Below, piece by piece: positions 1-8,399 of a stretch of DNA of 64,000 nt. Source of the stretch: DASZVB01 sp035545855. GTDB lineage: Bacteria > Myxococcota_A > Polyangia > Polyangiales > Polyangiaceae. The notes beneath the pieces were generated by a model. That model saw nothing but the letters and a program-made list of their open reading frames with translations. It made no database searches and was not told the origin of the DNA. The stretch lies in contig DASZXK010000083.1 of the NCBI GenBank assembly GCA_035545855.1, forward strand, positions 15,713 through 79,712, in the 5' to 3' direction. The translations under genes and the position numbers were made by a program. Each line of letters opens with the position of its first letter. Position 1 is the stretch's first letter.

Positions 1-1
1 C

Positions 2-844
2 GAGATGCCGAAGAAGAAGCGCCTCGTTTCCATGGAGGTCGTGGAGAGGCTCGCGGCCGAGGTGAAGAAGCACCGGATCTACCTCGTCGTCCTGTGCGGC
101 ATCGGCGAGTCCACGCTGCATCCGGAGCTCGACCGCATCGTGGAGACGCTCGCCGCGGCGGGAACGCGGGTCGAGATGACGACCCATGGCGGCGCCCGCC
201 TGGACGTCCCGAGGTTCGAGCGGCTCGTGTCGCTCGGGCTCGCGGGACTGAACTTCAGCCTGAACGCGAATTCTCCCGAGACCCATCGGCGAGTGATGCG
301 CCTGACGGACTACGAGGAGACCGTGAAGAACGTCGCGGCAATCCTGGAAGAGAAGCATCGTCGCCACCCGGACGTGACGGTGCACGTGAGCTGCGTCGTG
401 TGCGACCAGAACCAGCACGAGGTCGAGGACTTCGTCCGCTTCTGGCGCGAGCGGCGGCCGAGCAAGATCTGGCTGCACCCTCTGAACAACCGCGCGGGTC
501 TCCTCGCGCCGGGCGTGCGGCGCGTCGACCTCGAGCGCTACCGGCGCCTCTACGAGGGCGACGATCTCGTGCTCGTGGACGTCTTCAGCGAGATCCAGGA
601 GGACGAAAAGCTCTGCAAGATCGCCGAGAAGATGGTCTTCATCTCGGCGGACGGCGACGTCCGGCTGTGCGCGATGGACTACAAGCGCGTGACCTCGAGC
701 GGCTCGATGACGACCGGGGACCTTTCGGAGATGCACAAGGACAAGCTGGAGAAGTTCCTCCGCGGCGAGAACACCGCGTTCTGCGCGGGCTGCGACTTCT
801 GCCCGCCGAGCATCCGCCGGCCCGAGTTGCGCGTCCTTCAGTGA
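2..844 (+). CDS. Radical SAM protein, 5'-truncated by window edge
   Basis: The reading frame is open to the left edge, so the gene begins outside the window. The first Met (base 5) is inside the fold, because the Cys-x3-Cys-x2-Cys loop that binds the 4Fe-4S cluster of radical SAM enzymes is absent and must lie upstream. The remaining ~280 residues show a SAM-site strand (GIGESTLHPEL, GGEP-like), the barrel segment NFSLNANSPETH, and a Cys-rich tail (LCAMDYKR, then CAGCDFC) like a SPASM/twitch auxiliary cluster. Family knowledge: such enzymes modify peptides, sugars or cofactors through a 5'-deoxyadenosyl radical; the substrate is unknown. The stop overlaps the stop of the converging radical SAM gene by 7 nt. 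It is the first of five radical SAM genes in 18 kb. Confidence 0.85.
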   Translation, partial: EMPKKKRLVSMEVVERLAAEVKKHRIYLVVLCGIGESTLHPELDRIVETLAAAGTRVEMTTHGGARLDVPRFERLVSLGLAGLNFSLNANSPETHRRVMRLTDYEETVKNVAAILEEKHRRHPDVTVHVSCVVCDQNQHEVEDFVRFWRERRPSKIWLHPLNNRAGLLAPGVRRVDLERYRRLYEGDDLVLVDVFSEIQEDEKLCKIAEKMVFISADGDVRLCAMDYKRVTSSGSMTTGDLSEMHKDKLEKFLRGENTAFCAGCDFCPPSIRRPELRVLQ

Positions 845-2121
845 GCCGGGGTCAGGTTCGCTTCGGCGCAGTGGGCGAGAAAGCCGTCCACGTCCACCGG
901 CGACGCGGCGAGTAGCTCGAACGCCGTCACGAGCTTCGGGTCGCTTTCGCCGAAGAGCGCTCGCGCCTGCTCGATCACGCGCACGTCGAACGGCGTGTAC
1001 AGGTGATGGACGAACTTCGGGTAGTAGCAGCGCATGCACATCGTATCCACGTGAGCGAGCTCGGGGGCGTCCGTGCCGGCGAATGCGTGCCGCGACTTCG
1101 CGAAGAGGTCCCCGTTCCAGACTTCCTTGAAACCGCCCTCGCCCGGCTTCACCGTTCCGAAGTCGTCGACTTGCTTGGAAGCGGCGCAGCACGGCGCGAT
1201 CGCGCCGCTCGCCGTCACCACGGAGTAGCCGTAGTGCCAGGCGCACGCCTTCGGGTACGCCGAGGGAAGGTTCTTGGGCAACGGGCTCCAGGACATCGTG
1301 ATTTCGTGGGGCTGGAAGTAATCCCCGCGGCCCGCCGCTTTCCACTCCGCTTCGGTCCGGGCCATCTCTTCCCGGGTCGTGAACATCTCCTCGCCCTTCC
1401 GGTAGCTCGGCAGCCAGCTCTCTTCGTGGACGAACGCTTCGTTGCGCTCGAAGCAGATGCCGAGGTCCGAGGCGAACGCCCGTGCGAGGGCGAGCTCGTG
1501 CTCGTTGTGAGCGAAGACGAGGAACTTGTACGTGATGACCGTCTTCGAGCCGAGACGATCGCGCGCCGCGGCGAGCCTGCGGAGGTTCTCCTTGACGAGC
1601 TCCACGTTTCCGCCCACCCGGTGCTTCTCGTACGCCTCCTGGGTGAAGCCGTCGACCGAGCACGTCAGCGAATCGAGCCCCGAGTCCATGATCGCGTCGA
1701 CGCGCTCGTCGGTGAGCCTCAGCGACAGGTTCGTGTGAACGACGGTCTCGATGTCCAGATCTGCCGCGCGCCGGACGAACTCCGGCACGTACCGGTTCAG
1801 GAGCGGCTCGCCGTAGTTGTAGAAGTTGACGAGAAACAGGTACTCGCCCATCTCGTCCATCAGCGCCGTGTAGAGCTCCGGGGACATCCGGCTGCGGTCG
1901 TCCCGGTACACCTTCAGCGGCGACTCGCGGCGCCGGAGGCTCTCGTTCTCCATCCCGGTCGGACACGTCGGACACCGGAGCTGACACACGTCCGCGGGAT
2001 CCAGGCTGATGTAATACGGGTACGAGTCCACCCGCGCCGCCCCCGTGTACATCGCTTGCTTCGCCCGCAGGAAGTTCGAGAACGCCGAAGGGTTCCGCTT
2101 ACGAACAGGGACGTTCGCCAC
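838..2121 (-). CDS. Radical SAM protein with C-terminal SPASM domain
   Basis: This is a complete 427-residue radical SAM enzyme. The cluster motif CQLRCPTC gives C46, C50 and C53. NFYNYGEPLLN supplies the SAM-binding GGEP-type motif, and LTCSVDGFTQEAYEKHR matches the barrel strand typical of SPASM proteins. The C-terminal third (from about CAWHYGY through APCCAAS to MCMRCYYP) has the spaced cysteines of a SPASM auxiliary-cluster domain, including the usual EVWNGDLF segment. Substrates of this family are usually peptides or sugar/aminoglycoside-like molecules; none can be assigned here. The GTG start (2119-2121) directly abuts an AGGAGG; an in-frame ATG at 2052 is the alternative. It is divergent from 2253-3680. 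Confidence 0.88.
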   Translation of the reverse strand: MANVPVRKRNPSAFSNFLRAKQAMYTGAARVDSYPYYISLDPADVCQLRCPTCPTGMENESLRRRESPLKVYRDDRSRMSPELYTALMDEMGEYLFLVNFYNYGEPLLNRYVPEFVRRAADLDIETVVHTNLSLRLTDERVDAIMDSGLDSLTCSVDGFTQEAYEKHRVGGNVELVKENLRRLAAARDRLGSKTVITYKFLVFAHNEHELALARAFASDLGICFERNEAFVHEESWLPSYRKGEEMFTTREEMARTEAEWKAAGRGDYFQPHEITMSWSPLPKNLPSAYPKACAWHYGYSVVTASGAIAPCCAASKQVDDFGTVKPGEGGFKEVWNGDLFAKSRHAFAGTDAPELAHVDTMCMRCYYPKFVHHLYTPFDVRVIEQARALFGESDPKLVTAFELLAASPVDVDGFLAHCAEANLTPAH

Positions 2122-2129
2122 CCTCCTTC

Positions 2130-2157
2130 GCTAGACGGAGGGTAGGGACACTGTCAA
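2130..2157 (-). promoter_or_regulatory. Candidate sigma-70 promoter for the 838-2121 gene
   Basis: On the minus strand TTGACA (2157-2152) is followed after 16 nt by TCTAGC (2135-2130), a weak -10. Transcription would start near base 2123, almost on the annotated GTG, so the mRNA may be leaderless or the real start may be ATG 2052. A 7-bp inverted repeat (ACCCTCC at 2120-2126, GGAGGGT at 2137-2143) overlaps it and includes the AGGAGG. Confidence 0.35.
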
Positions 2158-2252
2158 GAGGGCACGCGGAGCGGAGTCCCCTCGCCTGTGGACCGCTTTC
2201 GAGCGTCGTGGGAGACTCGGGTGCTTTGTCTTCGGACTCGGTTTCCCTTCCG

Positions 2253-3680
2253 ATGGCGACCGGCGCGCCGCCCCGCGCGCTCTCGGAGCGGGTCATCGGT
2301 CTCGTCCGGGACTGCAAGGCTCGGATCCTCGAGGCTTCCATCGAAGAGATCGCGACGAGCGGACTTTCCCCGATCGGTTTCTTTCGCACGCTCTCCGAGC
2401 GGGTCCTCGAGGACGATCTCGGGATGTTCGAGTCGTTCATGCGGCTCGACGATGAAATCGTCGCCAGGATGTCCGAGGGGTTCGCGCTCCGCATCGCCGG
2501 GATCGTCAGCGAGACCGAGGCCGCGCTCGAGGCGCTCGGGGACGCGACCGTCCAGCCGATGCCGAAGCTCACGGAGCTCCTCGCGCGGGTCGACTACCCG
2601 ATCATGGCGGAGTTCTTTTGTCGCTGGAACGGGCTGCCGTCACCCGGTCAGAACGAGGGAGACTTCAGCGGCCTGTTCTGTCCGAAGCCGTTCGAGTACG
2701 CCGAGGTCAGCACCGCGGGTCGGACGTTCCTGTGCTGCCCGCTCCAGGTGCCCACCGTCATCGGCGACGCGACGGAGGGAACGTTCGCGGAGGTGTGGAA
2801 CTCGGAGAAGGCTCAGGCCGTTCGTCGCTCGATTCTCGACGGCACGTTCTCGCACTGCATCGAGAAGACCTGTGGCCCCCTGCAGAGCCGCACACTGCCG
2901 CGCCGCGAGGACATCGTCGATCCGTTCCTGCGCGACATCATCGACAACAATCGCACGAACATCGACCGCGGCCCGACGACGATGTTCATGAACTACGACC
3001 GTTCGTGCAATCTCGCCTGCCCCACGTGCCGCACGCATCTGATCCTCCTCAGGGGGCGCGAGGAGAAGGCCTCCGCCGCGAACATCCAGGCCTGGGCCAC
3101 CGCGGACCTCGAGGACGCCCGGTACCTTCACATCACCGGCAGCGGCGATGCGTTCGGGAGCCAGCTCTTTCACCGGTTCCTGCAGACGTTCGACCCGGAG
3201 GCGCGTCCGAACCTCCGCCTGAGCATCGGAACGAACGGCCTCCTCCTGAACGAGAAGACGTGGGAGAAGATCTGCAACCGAGCGATCGACGTCGTGGTCG
3301 TGTCCGTGGACGCCGCGACTCCCGAGACCTACGCCGTCAATCGAGGCGGGGATTTTCGGCAGCTCGTCGAGAACCTTCGCTTCGTCGGAAGGCTGCGGGC
3401 CGAAGGTAGGCTCAAGGTGTTCGGCATCAACTTCGTCGTGCAGCAGAACAACTTCCGTGAAATGCCGGCGTTCGCCGACCTCGGCGCGTCCGTTCATGCG
3501 GACGGGGTCTGCTTTCAACAGATCACGAACTGGGGCACGTTCACGCTGTCGGAGTTCGCTCGGCGCGCCGTCCATCGCCCCGAGCACCCGGATCACGCGG
3601 AGTTCCTCGAGATTCTCCGGCATCCGTCGCTCGCTCGCCCGATGGTGGATCTCTCGAATCTCCACTCGCTACGGACGTGA
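2253..3680 (+). CDS. Radical SAM protein with an N-terminal SPASM-like domain
   Basis: From ATG 2253 the product is 475 residues (a GTG at 2208 would add 15). The order is reversed from classic SPASM enzymes. First comes a helical N-terminus (1-130), then a SPASM-like Cys-rich domain (C143, C161-C162, EVWNSEKA, then C-x4-C) and then the radical SAM core, with NYDRSCNLACPTC giving C252, C256 and C259. HITGSGDAFGS fills the GGEP role, and VVSVDAATPETYAVNRG is a standard barrel motif. The same order is found in the N-terminus of 13592-18121. Its convergent neighbour (3700-4896) is the stand-alone version of that fusion's C-terminal domain. I infer that the two neighbours act in one pathway; the substrate is unknown. 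Confidence 0.87.
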   Translation: MATGAPPRALSERVIGLVRDCKARILEASIEEIATSGLSPIGFFRTLSERVLEDDLGMFESFMRLDDEIVARMSEGFALRIAGIVSETEAALEALGDATVQPMPKLTELLARVDYPIMAEFFCRWNGLPSPGQNEGDFSGLFCPKPFEYAEVSTAGRTFLCCPLQVPTVIGDATEGTFAEVWNSEKAQAVRRSILDGTFSHCIEKTCGPLQSRTLPRREDIVDPFLRDIIDNNRTNIDRGPTTMFMNYDRSCNLACPTCRTHLILLRGREEKASAANIQAWATADLEDARYLHITGSGDAFGSQLFHRFLQTFDPEARPNLRLSIGTNGLLLNEKTWEKICNRAIDVVVVSVDAATPETYAVNRGGDFRQLVENLRFVGRLRAEGRLKVFGINFVVQQNNFREMPAFADLGASVHADGVCFQQITNWGTFTLSEFARRAVHRPEHPDHAEFLEILRHPSLARPMVDLSNLHSLRT

Positions 3681-3699
3681 CGTCGTCCCCGACTCGAGC

Positions 3700-4896
3700 T
3701 CACTCGTTCACGAGCCGATCGAGCAGCACGTCGGGCGTCGGCGCGGCTTCTTGCCAGGCGCGGAGCACCTCCCGGTTCCCGAAGCCGCTCTTCTGCCAGG
3801 TGGCGGCGAGCGACTCGCCGTCCAGGGGACGATCTTGATCGAGGAAGATGGGCTTCCAGCCGCCGTAGTGGAGCTTCAGGCCCCGCTCGTACAGGCTCGG
3901 TAGCCACTCGAGCTGGGCCATGTGGCCCGGGTGGAAGAAGAACACCGGCAGGTGGTAGGCGAGGCGCGGGAGCATCGAGGCGGAAAATACGTTCCAGTAG
4001 AAGACGAACTCGCACCGCATCACGTGCGAATCGAACCGTGCGAGGGGGCAGAACTCGAGGAGCTCCGAGCGGGCGTGAAGCTCGGGCGAAAGTGCCTGGA
4101 CGAGCTCCCCGGGAGCGATGAGCGTCGCCTTCCGGCCGAAGGCGAGCGTTCCTTCGAGCAGTCGCGCGACGGTGCCCTGGAACCGCTTCACGCCGGGCAG
4201 CTGACCCTGCCAGAGGTCCTCGCCCTCGCGGGTGGCGAGCTGCTGCTGAAGCGCCAGGTCGTGGGAGCCGATGATGAAGAGCCACCGCTGCTCCAGCGGG
4301 AGCTGGACGAGCTCGACGGGGGGCGCGTTCGCGAACGTGACCGACCGTTGCGGCTGGTCGCGGAGCCACTCTTCCGGAGCCCGGTGATAGAGATGAATCA
4401 CCGACGAGAGCGCCTCCGCGGTGCGGCCGAGCTCGGCCGCCGTTTCGCGCGTCTCCGGCGGGAGCGCCGGCTCGTTCCCTCCCCTCGCCCGCTTCGACCG
4501 CGAGGCGACGCCGCGCGTCCGCCGGAGACGAGAGGCGAGCCCGAGGAACGGATCCTCGGTCACGACGACGGAGCCGCGGGCACGAAGGCCCACGAGCAGC
4601 GTCTTCAGCGAGCGCTGGGAAAGAATGCCGTTATTGCACAGCAGGTACCCGGCGAAGAGCAGAACGACGTTCGCGCGGTGCAGGTCGACCAGCTTCAGGA
4701 TGTCGCGGACGCGCGTGTACTGGTGCGTCGCGCCGGGGAGCACGTCGCGGTTCTGAGCGTAGAGCCTCGGCGGGAGCGCCATGGCCGCTCGCGCCCGGGC
4801 GGCCTGCCCGCGAAGGAAGTACATGGCGTACCCGAGCTCGCCGTAATCGTTCGAGATCACGAAGAGCGGGCGAGCTTCTTGCCGTCGACTGGACAT
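3700..4896 (-). CDS. Conserved protein homologous to the C-terminus of the 13592-18121 fusion; possible GT-B-like enzyme
   Basis: This 398-residue soluble protein belongs to no family I recognise. It aligns by eye over its whole length with residues ~1100-1500 of the 13592-18121 product. Shared motifs are NDYGEL (16-21; SDYGEL in the paralogue), NRD-x-LP (49-54), T-x-DPFLGL (113-120), FCP (282-284), FYWNV-x-S-x-SML (299-309), GH (324-325) and SLYER (334-338). The layout suggests two Rossmann-like halves joined by a basic, variable linker (120-200), as in GT-B glycosyltransferases, but this is inference and no nucleotide-sugar motif is certain. There is no signal peptide. It converges on the radical SAM gene 2253-3680 (19-bp gap) and follows 4921-6954 on the same strand by 24 bp. 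Confidence 0.8.
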   Translation of the reverse strand: MSSRRQEARPLFVISNDYGELGYAMYFLRGQAARARAAMALPPRLYAQNRDVLPGATHQYTRVRDILKLVDLHRANVVLLFAGYLLCNNGILSQRSLKTLLVGLRARGSVVVTEDPFLGLASRLRRTRGVASRSKRARGGNEPALPPETRETAAELGRTAEALSSVIHLYHRAPEEWLRDQPQRSVTFANAPPVELVQLPLEQRWLFIIGSHDLALQQQLATREGEDLWQGQLPGVKRFQGTVARLLEGTLAFGRKATLIAPGELVQALSPELHARSELLEFCPLARFDSHVMRCEFVFYWNVFSASMLPRLAYHLPVFFFHPGHMAQLEWLPSLYERGLKLHYGGWKPIFLDQDRPLDGESLAATWQKSGFGNREVLRAWQEAAPTPDVLLDRLVNE

Positions 4897-4920
4897 TCGA
4901 TGGGCCGCGCACCGGATACT

Positions 4921-6954
4921 CTATTCGGGGCGTGACGGTTCGGGGAAACTCCGAGCCTCCGGTCGATGCCGGGCGGCGAGCCCTCCGTTCTCGACGCACC
5001 GGAGCACGTCGACCGAGGCTCGCCGAAGCTCGCCCCGAGGCAGGAGCGGGACCGTCCCCGGCTCGAAGCGCAGCCACGGCGAGGGAACCGGCGCCCGCGG
5101 CGCCTCTTCGGTGCGGTTCTCCCGCGCCAGGATCCGATCGCAGAGCTCGAGCAGGTTCACCTGGTGATGGTCCTCGAGTCGCTCGAAGGTCGCTCCCCAG
5201 CGCTCGAGAAAATCGCTGAACACCTCGACGAGCACGGGCTCCACACGAGAAGGATCCCGGAGGCCCGCGCGAACGCGCTCGTGGACGAACGGAAAGATGG
5301 CCTTGTACGGCTGCCGGAAGGCGTCCGGAACCGAGAAGACGGTCGTCTCGAGCTCGTGATCGCTCGCGAGCTCCTCCTCCAGCGCGTGGTCGATCGCGCG
5401 GAGCAAGCCCGGCAGGCGGTAGGTGACGTACTGAAAGTGGTGGTCCACGGCCTTCTCCGCGTATTGCCTGAGATAGACGTGGAGTCCGGACTCGGTCGGC
5501 ACCAGCCGGTGAAGGCGTTCCTTGATGGCGCGCACGTGTTCGTCGCCGACGAGGCGCTTCAGGTCGCGGCGAACGTGGCGATTGAAGAGAAGGCCGGCCG
5601 TGAGCCTCACGCGAGCGGAGGACGAGAGGTCCTCGTACCGCGCCATCAGCGGCGGAAATTGCCGCGCGTTCAGGAGGAAGCCGCCGAGCCGTTCCTCGAG
5701 CGCCGACCATTCGTTCATCCGGACGAGCAGCGCCCTGTAGCCTTCGAGCAACTCCTTGCGGGTCATCTTCCGCGGCAGGACGTTGCCGAGAAACGAGAGG
5801 CCGAGCCCCTCGACTCGCGGAGTGCGTCGCCTCTTGAGCACCCGACCCTCGCGGGTGAGGCGCGCCCACAACTTCGTGCCGGGGATCGCCATCAGCGTCC
5901 AGACGGACGCGTGGTGCAGGTAGGCGGCCTGGATGAAATCGAATTGCTGATCGAAGATCGTCCGGTCGTCGTGGTCGAAGCCCACGATGAAGTTCGCCTC
6001 GATCGTGAAGCCGTAGCTCTGGATCGTGCGCAGGGCTTCTCCGATGTCGACCTCGTAGTTCTGCGGCTTGTTGGTCTCGACGAGGCTCTCCTTGTTCGGA
6101 GTCTCGACGCCGATCAGGAGGCGCGTGACGTTCGCCTCCGAGAGCAACCCGAGCATCTCCTCGTCCTTGGCGACGTTCAGCGTGATCTGCGTCCAGTACC
6201 GGACCGGCCTCGCAAAGCTACGGTTCTGCTCGATCAGTCGCCGCAGGAGCGCCTTGCTGTAGTTCCTGTCGCCGTAGAAGTTGTCGTCGGAGAGCATGAT
6301 GGCCGTGACGCCTGCGCGCTCCAGCGTCGCTACCTCCGCGAGGACCTGGTCGGGAGACTTGTGTCGCGGCCTTCGTCCGAAGAGGGAAATGACGTCGCAG
6401 AACTCGCAGTCGAAGGGGCATCCGCGCGTCGTCTGAACGACTCCCCACCCGTAGAGATCCAGGCTTCGGGTCCACCTCGGCGGCGGCGAGCAGGACATGT
6501 CCACGCGCTCGACCTGCCGGTACACGGCTCGGTGCTGCCCGTTCTCGAAGTCCCGGACGAACGCCGGCCAGGTGAGCTCTGCCTCGCCCAGGAAAAGGAC
6601 GTCGAAATGCTCGCGGTACGGCTCGGGCTCGCTCGTGACCCCGACGCCACCCGCGACGAGGAGCGCGGGATAGTCCCGGAGCGCGCGGGCGACGGCGACG
6701 ACCCTCGCGTAGTCGGCGCTGTATCCCCCGACGCCGATCACGTCGTAGCCCGGAGGCACGTCGGACGCGGACTGGATCCGGCCGTCGAGCGCCTCGTCCC
6801 AGATGCGGACCTCGTGCTCCGGCGGCGTCAACGCGGCCACGGTCGCCATGTCAGCGGGAGCCACCGACGATTTCACGATCGCGAGCACCAGGGGGCTACC
6901 GAGGATCTCGTGCCCGGGCGTGACCAACAGAATGCGCAACGCCCGGGCGGTCAC
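4921..6954 (-). CDS. B12-binding-domain radical SAM protein
   Basis: A GTG start at 6954 gives 677 residues beginning just before the first strand (RILLVTPG); a start at 7080 would add a basic, unconserved extension. The N-terminal ~150 residues form a cobalamin-binding-type Rossmann domain (YDVIGVGGYSADY, LLVAGGVGVTSEPEPY) without the DxHxxG base-off histidine motif, as is common in this class. The radical SAM core follows with TTRGCPFDCEFC (C179, C183, C186), MLSDDNFYGD and LLIGVETPNKESL, then IVGFDHDD and a long helical C-terminus. Relatives include methyltransferases and hopanoid- or bacteriochlorophyll-modifying enzymes, so C-methylation or rearrangement of a glycan or lipid intermediate is plausible but unproven. 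It is divergent from the glycosyltransferase at 7051. Confidence 0.85.
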   Translation of the reverse strand: MTARALRILLVTPGHEILGSPLVLAIVKSSVAPADMATVAALTPPEHEVRIWDEALDGRIQSASDVPPGYDVIGVGGYSADYARVVAVARALRDYPALLVAGGVGVTSEPEPYREHFDVLFLGEAELTWPAFVRDFENGQHRAVYRQVERVDMSCSPPPRWTRSLDLYGWGVVQTTRGCPFDCEFCDVISLFGRRPRHKSPDQVLAEVATLERAGVTAIMLSDDNFYGDRNYSKALLRRLIEQNRSFARPVRYWTQITLNVAKDEEMLGLLSEANVTRLLIGVETPNKESLVETNKPQNYEVDIGEALRTIQSYGFTIEANFIVGFDHDDRTIFDQQFDFIQAAYLHHASVWTLMAIPGTKLWARLTREGRVLKRRRTPRVEGLGLSFLGNVLPRKMTRKELLEGYRALLVRMNEWSALEERLGGFLLNARQFPPLMARYEDLSSSARVRLTAGLLFNRHVRRDLKRLVGDEHVRAIKERLHRLVPTESGLHVYLRQYAEKAVDHHFQYVTYRLPGLLRAIDHALEEELASDHELETTVFSVPDAFRQPYKAIFPFVHERVRAGLRDPSRVEPVLVEVFSDFLERWGATFERLEDHHQVNLLELCDRILARENRTEEAPRAPVPSPWLRFEPGTVPLLPRGELRRASVDVLRCVENGGLAARHRPEARSFPEPSRPE

Positions 6955-7035
6955 GCGGGCACCGATCGCGCGGCTCTGAGCGCCATCTGCCTTCCGTCGA
7001 ATGAGACCACGGGCGGGCCAAAAAAGCGAGGCTCC

Positions 7036-7080
7036 GGGAGGGCTCGAGCCTTGACGAGCGGCGGCGTTCCCCGCTCTCAT
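7036..7080 (+). promoter_or_regulatory. Start-deciding signals for the 7051 glycosyltransferase
   Basis: GGGAGG (7036-7041) lies 9 nt before TTG 7051 and favours that start. The same stretch can also be read as a promoter, TTGACG (7051-7056) -18 nt- TCTCAT (7075-7080), which would place a start site at GTG 7087 and make a leaderless mRNA. The two readings exclude each other. Confidence 0.3.
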
Positions 7081-8370
7081 CGCCGGGTGATCGTCTCCAT
7101 CGAGACCCCTGTTTTCAAGGGTGTTCGGCTCCAGCGCTGCATCGACTCCGTGCTCGCGCAGAGCTCGCCGGACTACGCGTTTTCGCTGCTCTGGGACGGC
7201 GGGGACGAACAGTCCCGGCGCATCCTCGAAGACCTCGACGCACGGAAGCTACCTCGGGTCACGGTTCACTTCGGCGAGAATCGAGGCATCGCCCGGGCGC
7301 GCCGTTTTCTGACGGAACATTCGCGCGGCGACTTCATCCTTCCGCTGGACGACGACGACGCTCTGCCGTTCAACGCGGTCGAGCGCTTCCTCGAGGTCGC
7401 AGCGCAGAAGCCGTGGGCATCCATCATCCGCGCGCAACGGAAGATCATCGACGAGGACGGCAACGTGCTCGACACCCCCGCCTGGTTTCCGTTCGAGCCC
7501 CGCAAGTATCAGCGAGGCATGGTGCGGGATCTGATGAACCACACGCAGCCGTACCTGATGCGCCGCTCGGCGTACGACCGCACGAGCGGCTGGGAAGGGT
7601 TCGCGGATTTCGGCTTTGCCGGCGAAGACTGCGACATCTACTTGAAGCTCGAGGAGCAGGGCACCATCGAGCTTCTCGACGAGACCCTCTACTACTACCG
7701 CGTTCATGGGCAACGGCAGAGCCTCGTGCTCACGAACGAAGCCGCGTTCGAGATGTGGCGGAGGCTGTCGGACCGGACGATCGAGCGCATCGGGCTCCCC
7801 CTGAAGCGCTCCGGTGACAAGCCGCCCTATTCGTACGAGCCGCTTTCGCGGCCGGCGCCGACCGTGTCGGAGACGGACGTGATCGTCGTCCAGCACGCCG
7901 GATCCACGAGCGCGGCGCGACCGGTCGCCATCCCGGAGGATTCGTGCGCCTCGTTCGCCGTCGTCGCCCGGGGCGCGACGGCGTTGAACGAAACCCTGCG
8001 GCGCTCGAGCGGGCCCTTCGTCTGCCTCCTCGGCGCCGAGGAGGGAAACGGCGCCCCGAGCTTCGCGGAGCTCTGGGCCCGCATGCGCGACGAGGACGCC
8101 GACCTCGTGTGGCACAGCGACCAGCTCGCGTTGATTCGACGCGAGGTGCTGAGGGCGGTCGGGGGCTTCGACGAGGGGTTCGAGGACGTGGCGTCGGCCA
8201 TGCTCGACCTGTCGCTCAGCGCTCGGCAGCGGGATTTCAGGTGCGTCTTTCTCCCCGGCCGGCGCGGCGACGAACGGGTCTACGGAGCCGTGCCGAGAAG
8301 CTCGCTCGACGACGCACGCCTGCGGCTCAAGTGGGCCAATCGTCCGGAGCTCCTGAGCGGGCTTTCTTGA
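7051..8370 (+). CDS. Family 2 glycosyltransferase with a degenerate second GT2 module
   Basis: With the TTG start the product is 439 residues (427 from GTG 7087). Residues ~14-230 are a GT-A domain: VIVSIETPVFKG opens the nucleotide-binding fold, FSLLWDGGD and GENRGIARARRFL follow, and FILPLDDDDALPF carries the DxD metal site. The acceptor part contains GWEGFADFGFAGEDCD, the ED-containing segment normally near the catalytic base. From ~residue 280 a second GT2-like half appears (FVCLLGAEEGNG, LIRREVLRAVGGFDEGF, a DLSLSARQR segment) that has lost its DxD. Expected role: sugar transfer to a growing glycan at the inner face of the membrane; no membrane segment is visible. It converges on the acyltransferase-like gene at 8390. 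Confidence 0.85.
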   Translation: MTSGGVPRSHRRVIVSIETPVFKGVRLQRCIDSVLAQSSPDYAFSLLWDGGDEQSRRILEDLDARKLPRVTVHFGENRGIARARRFLTEHSRGDFILPLDDDDALPFNAVERFLEVAAQKPWASIIRAQRKIIDEDGNVLDTPAWFPFEPRKYQRGMVRDLMNHTQPYLMRRSAYDRTSGWEGFADFGFAGEDCDIYLKLEEQGTIELLDETLYYYRVHGQRQSLVLTNEAAFEMWRRLSDRTIERIGLPLKRSGDKPPYSYEPLSRPAPTVSETDVIVVQHAGSTSAARPVAIPEDSCASFAVVARGATALNETLRRSSGPFVCLLGAEEGNGAPSFAELWARMRDEDADLVWHSDQLALIRREVLRAVGGFDEGFEDVASAMLDLSLSARQRDFRCVFLPGRRGDERVYGAVPRSSLDDARLRLKWANRPELLSGLS

Positions 8371-8380
8371 ACCGGACGGG

Positions 8381-8399
8381 CGCGGCGTGTCACGCCGCG
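8381..8399. terminator. GC-rich hairpin between convergent genes
   Basis: CGCGGCGT (8381-8388) and ACGCCGCG (8392-8399) form a perfect 8-bp stem with a GTC loop. It lies just past the stop of the 7051-8370 gene and covers the stop of the converging 8390-9328 gene. Neither side has a U-tract, so it may only weakly terminate both transcripts. Confidence 0.35.

Noticed and set aside
4966..7050. Long plus-strand open frame running into the glycosyltransferase gene
   Set aside because: It is antisense to the B12-type radical SAM gene, has no domain, and is Arg/Glu-rich shadow sequence; the true glycosyltransferase starts at 7051 or 7087.
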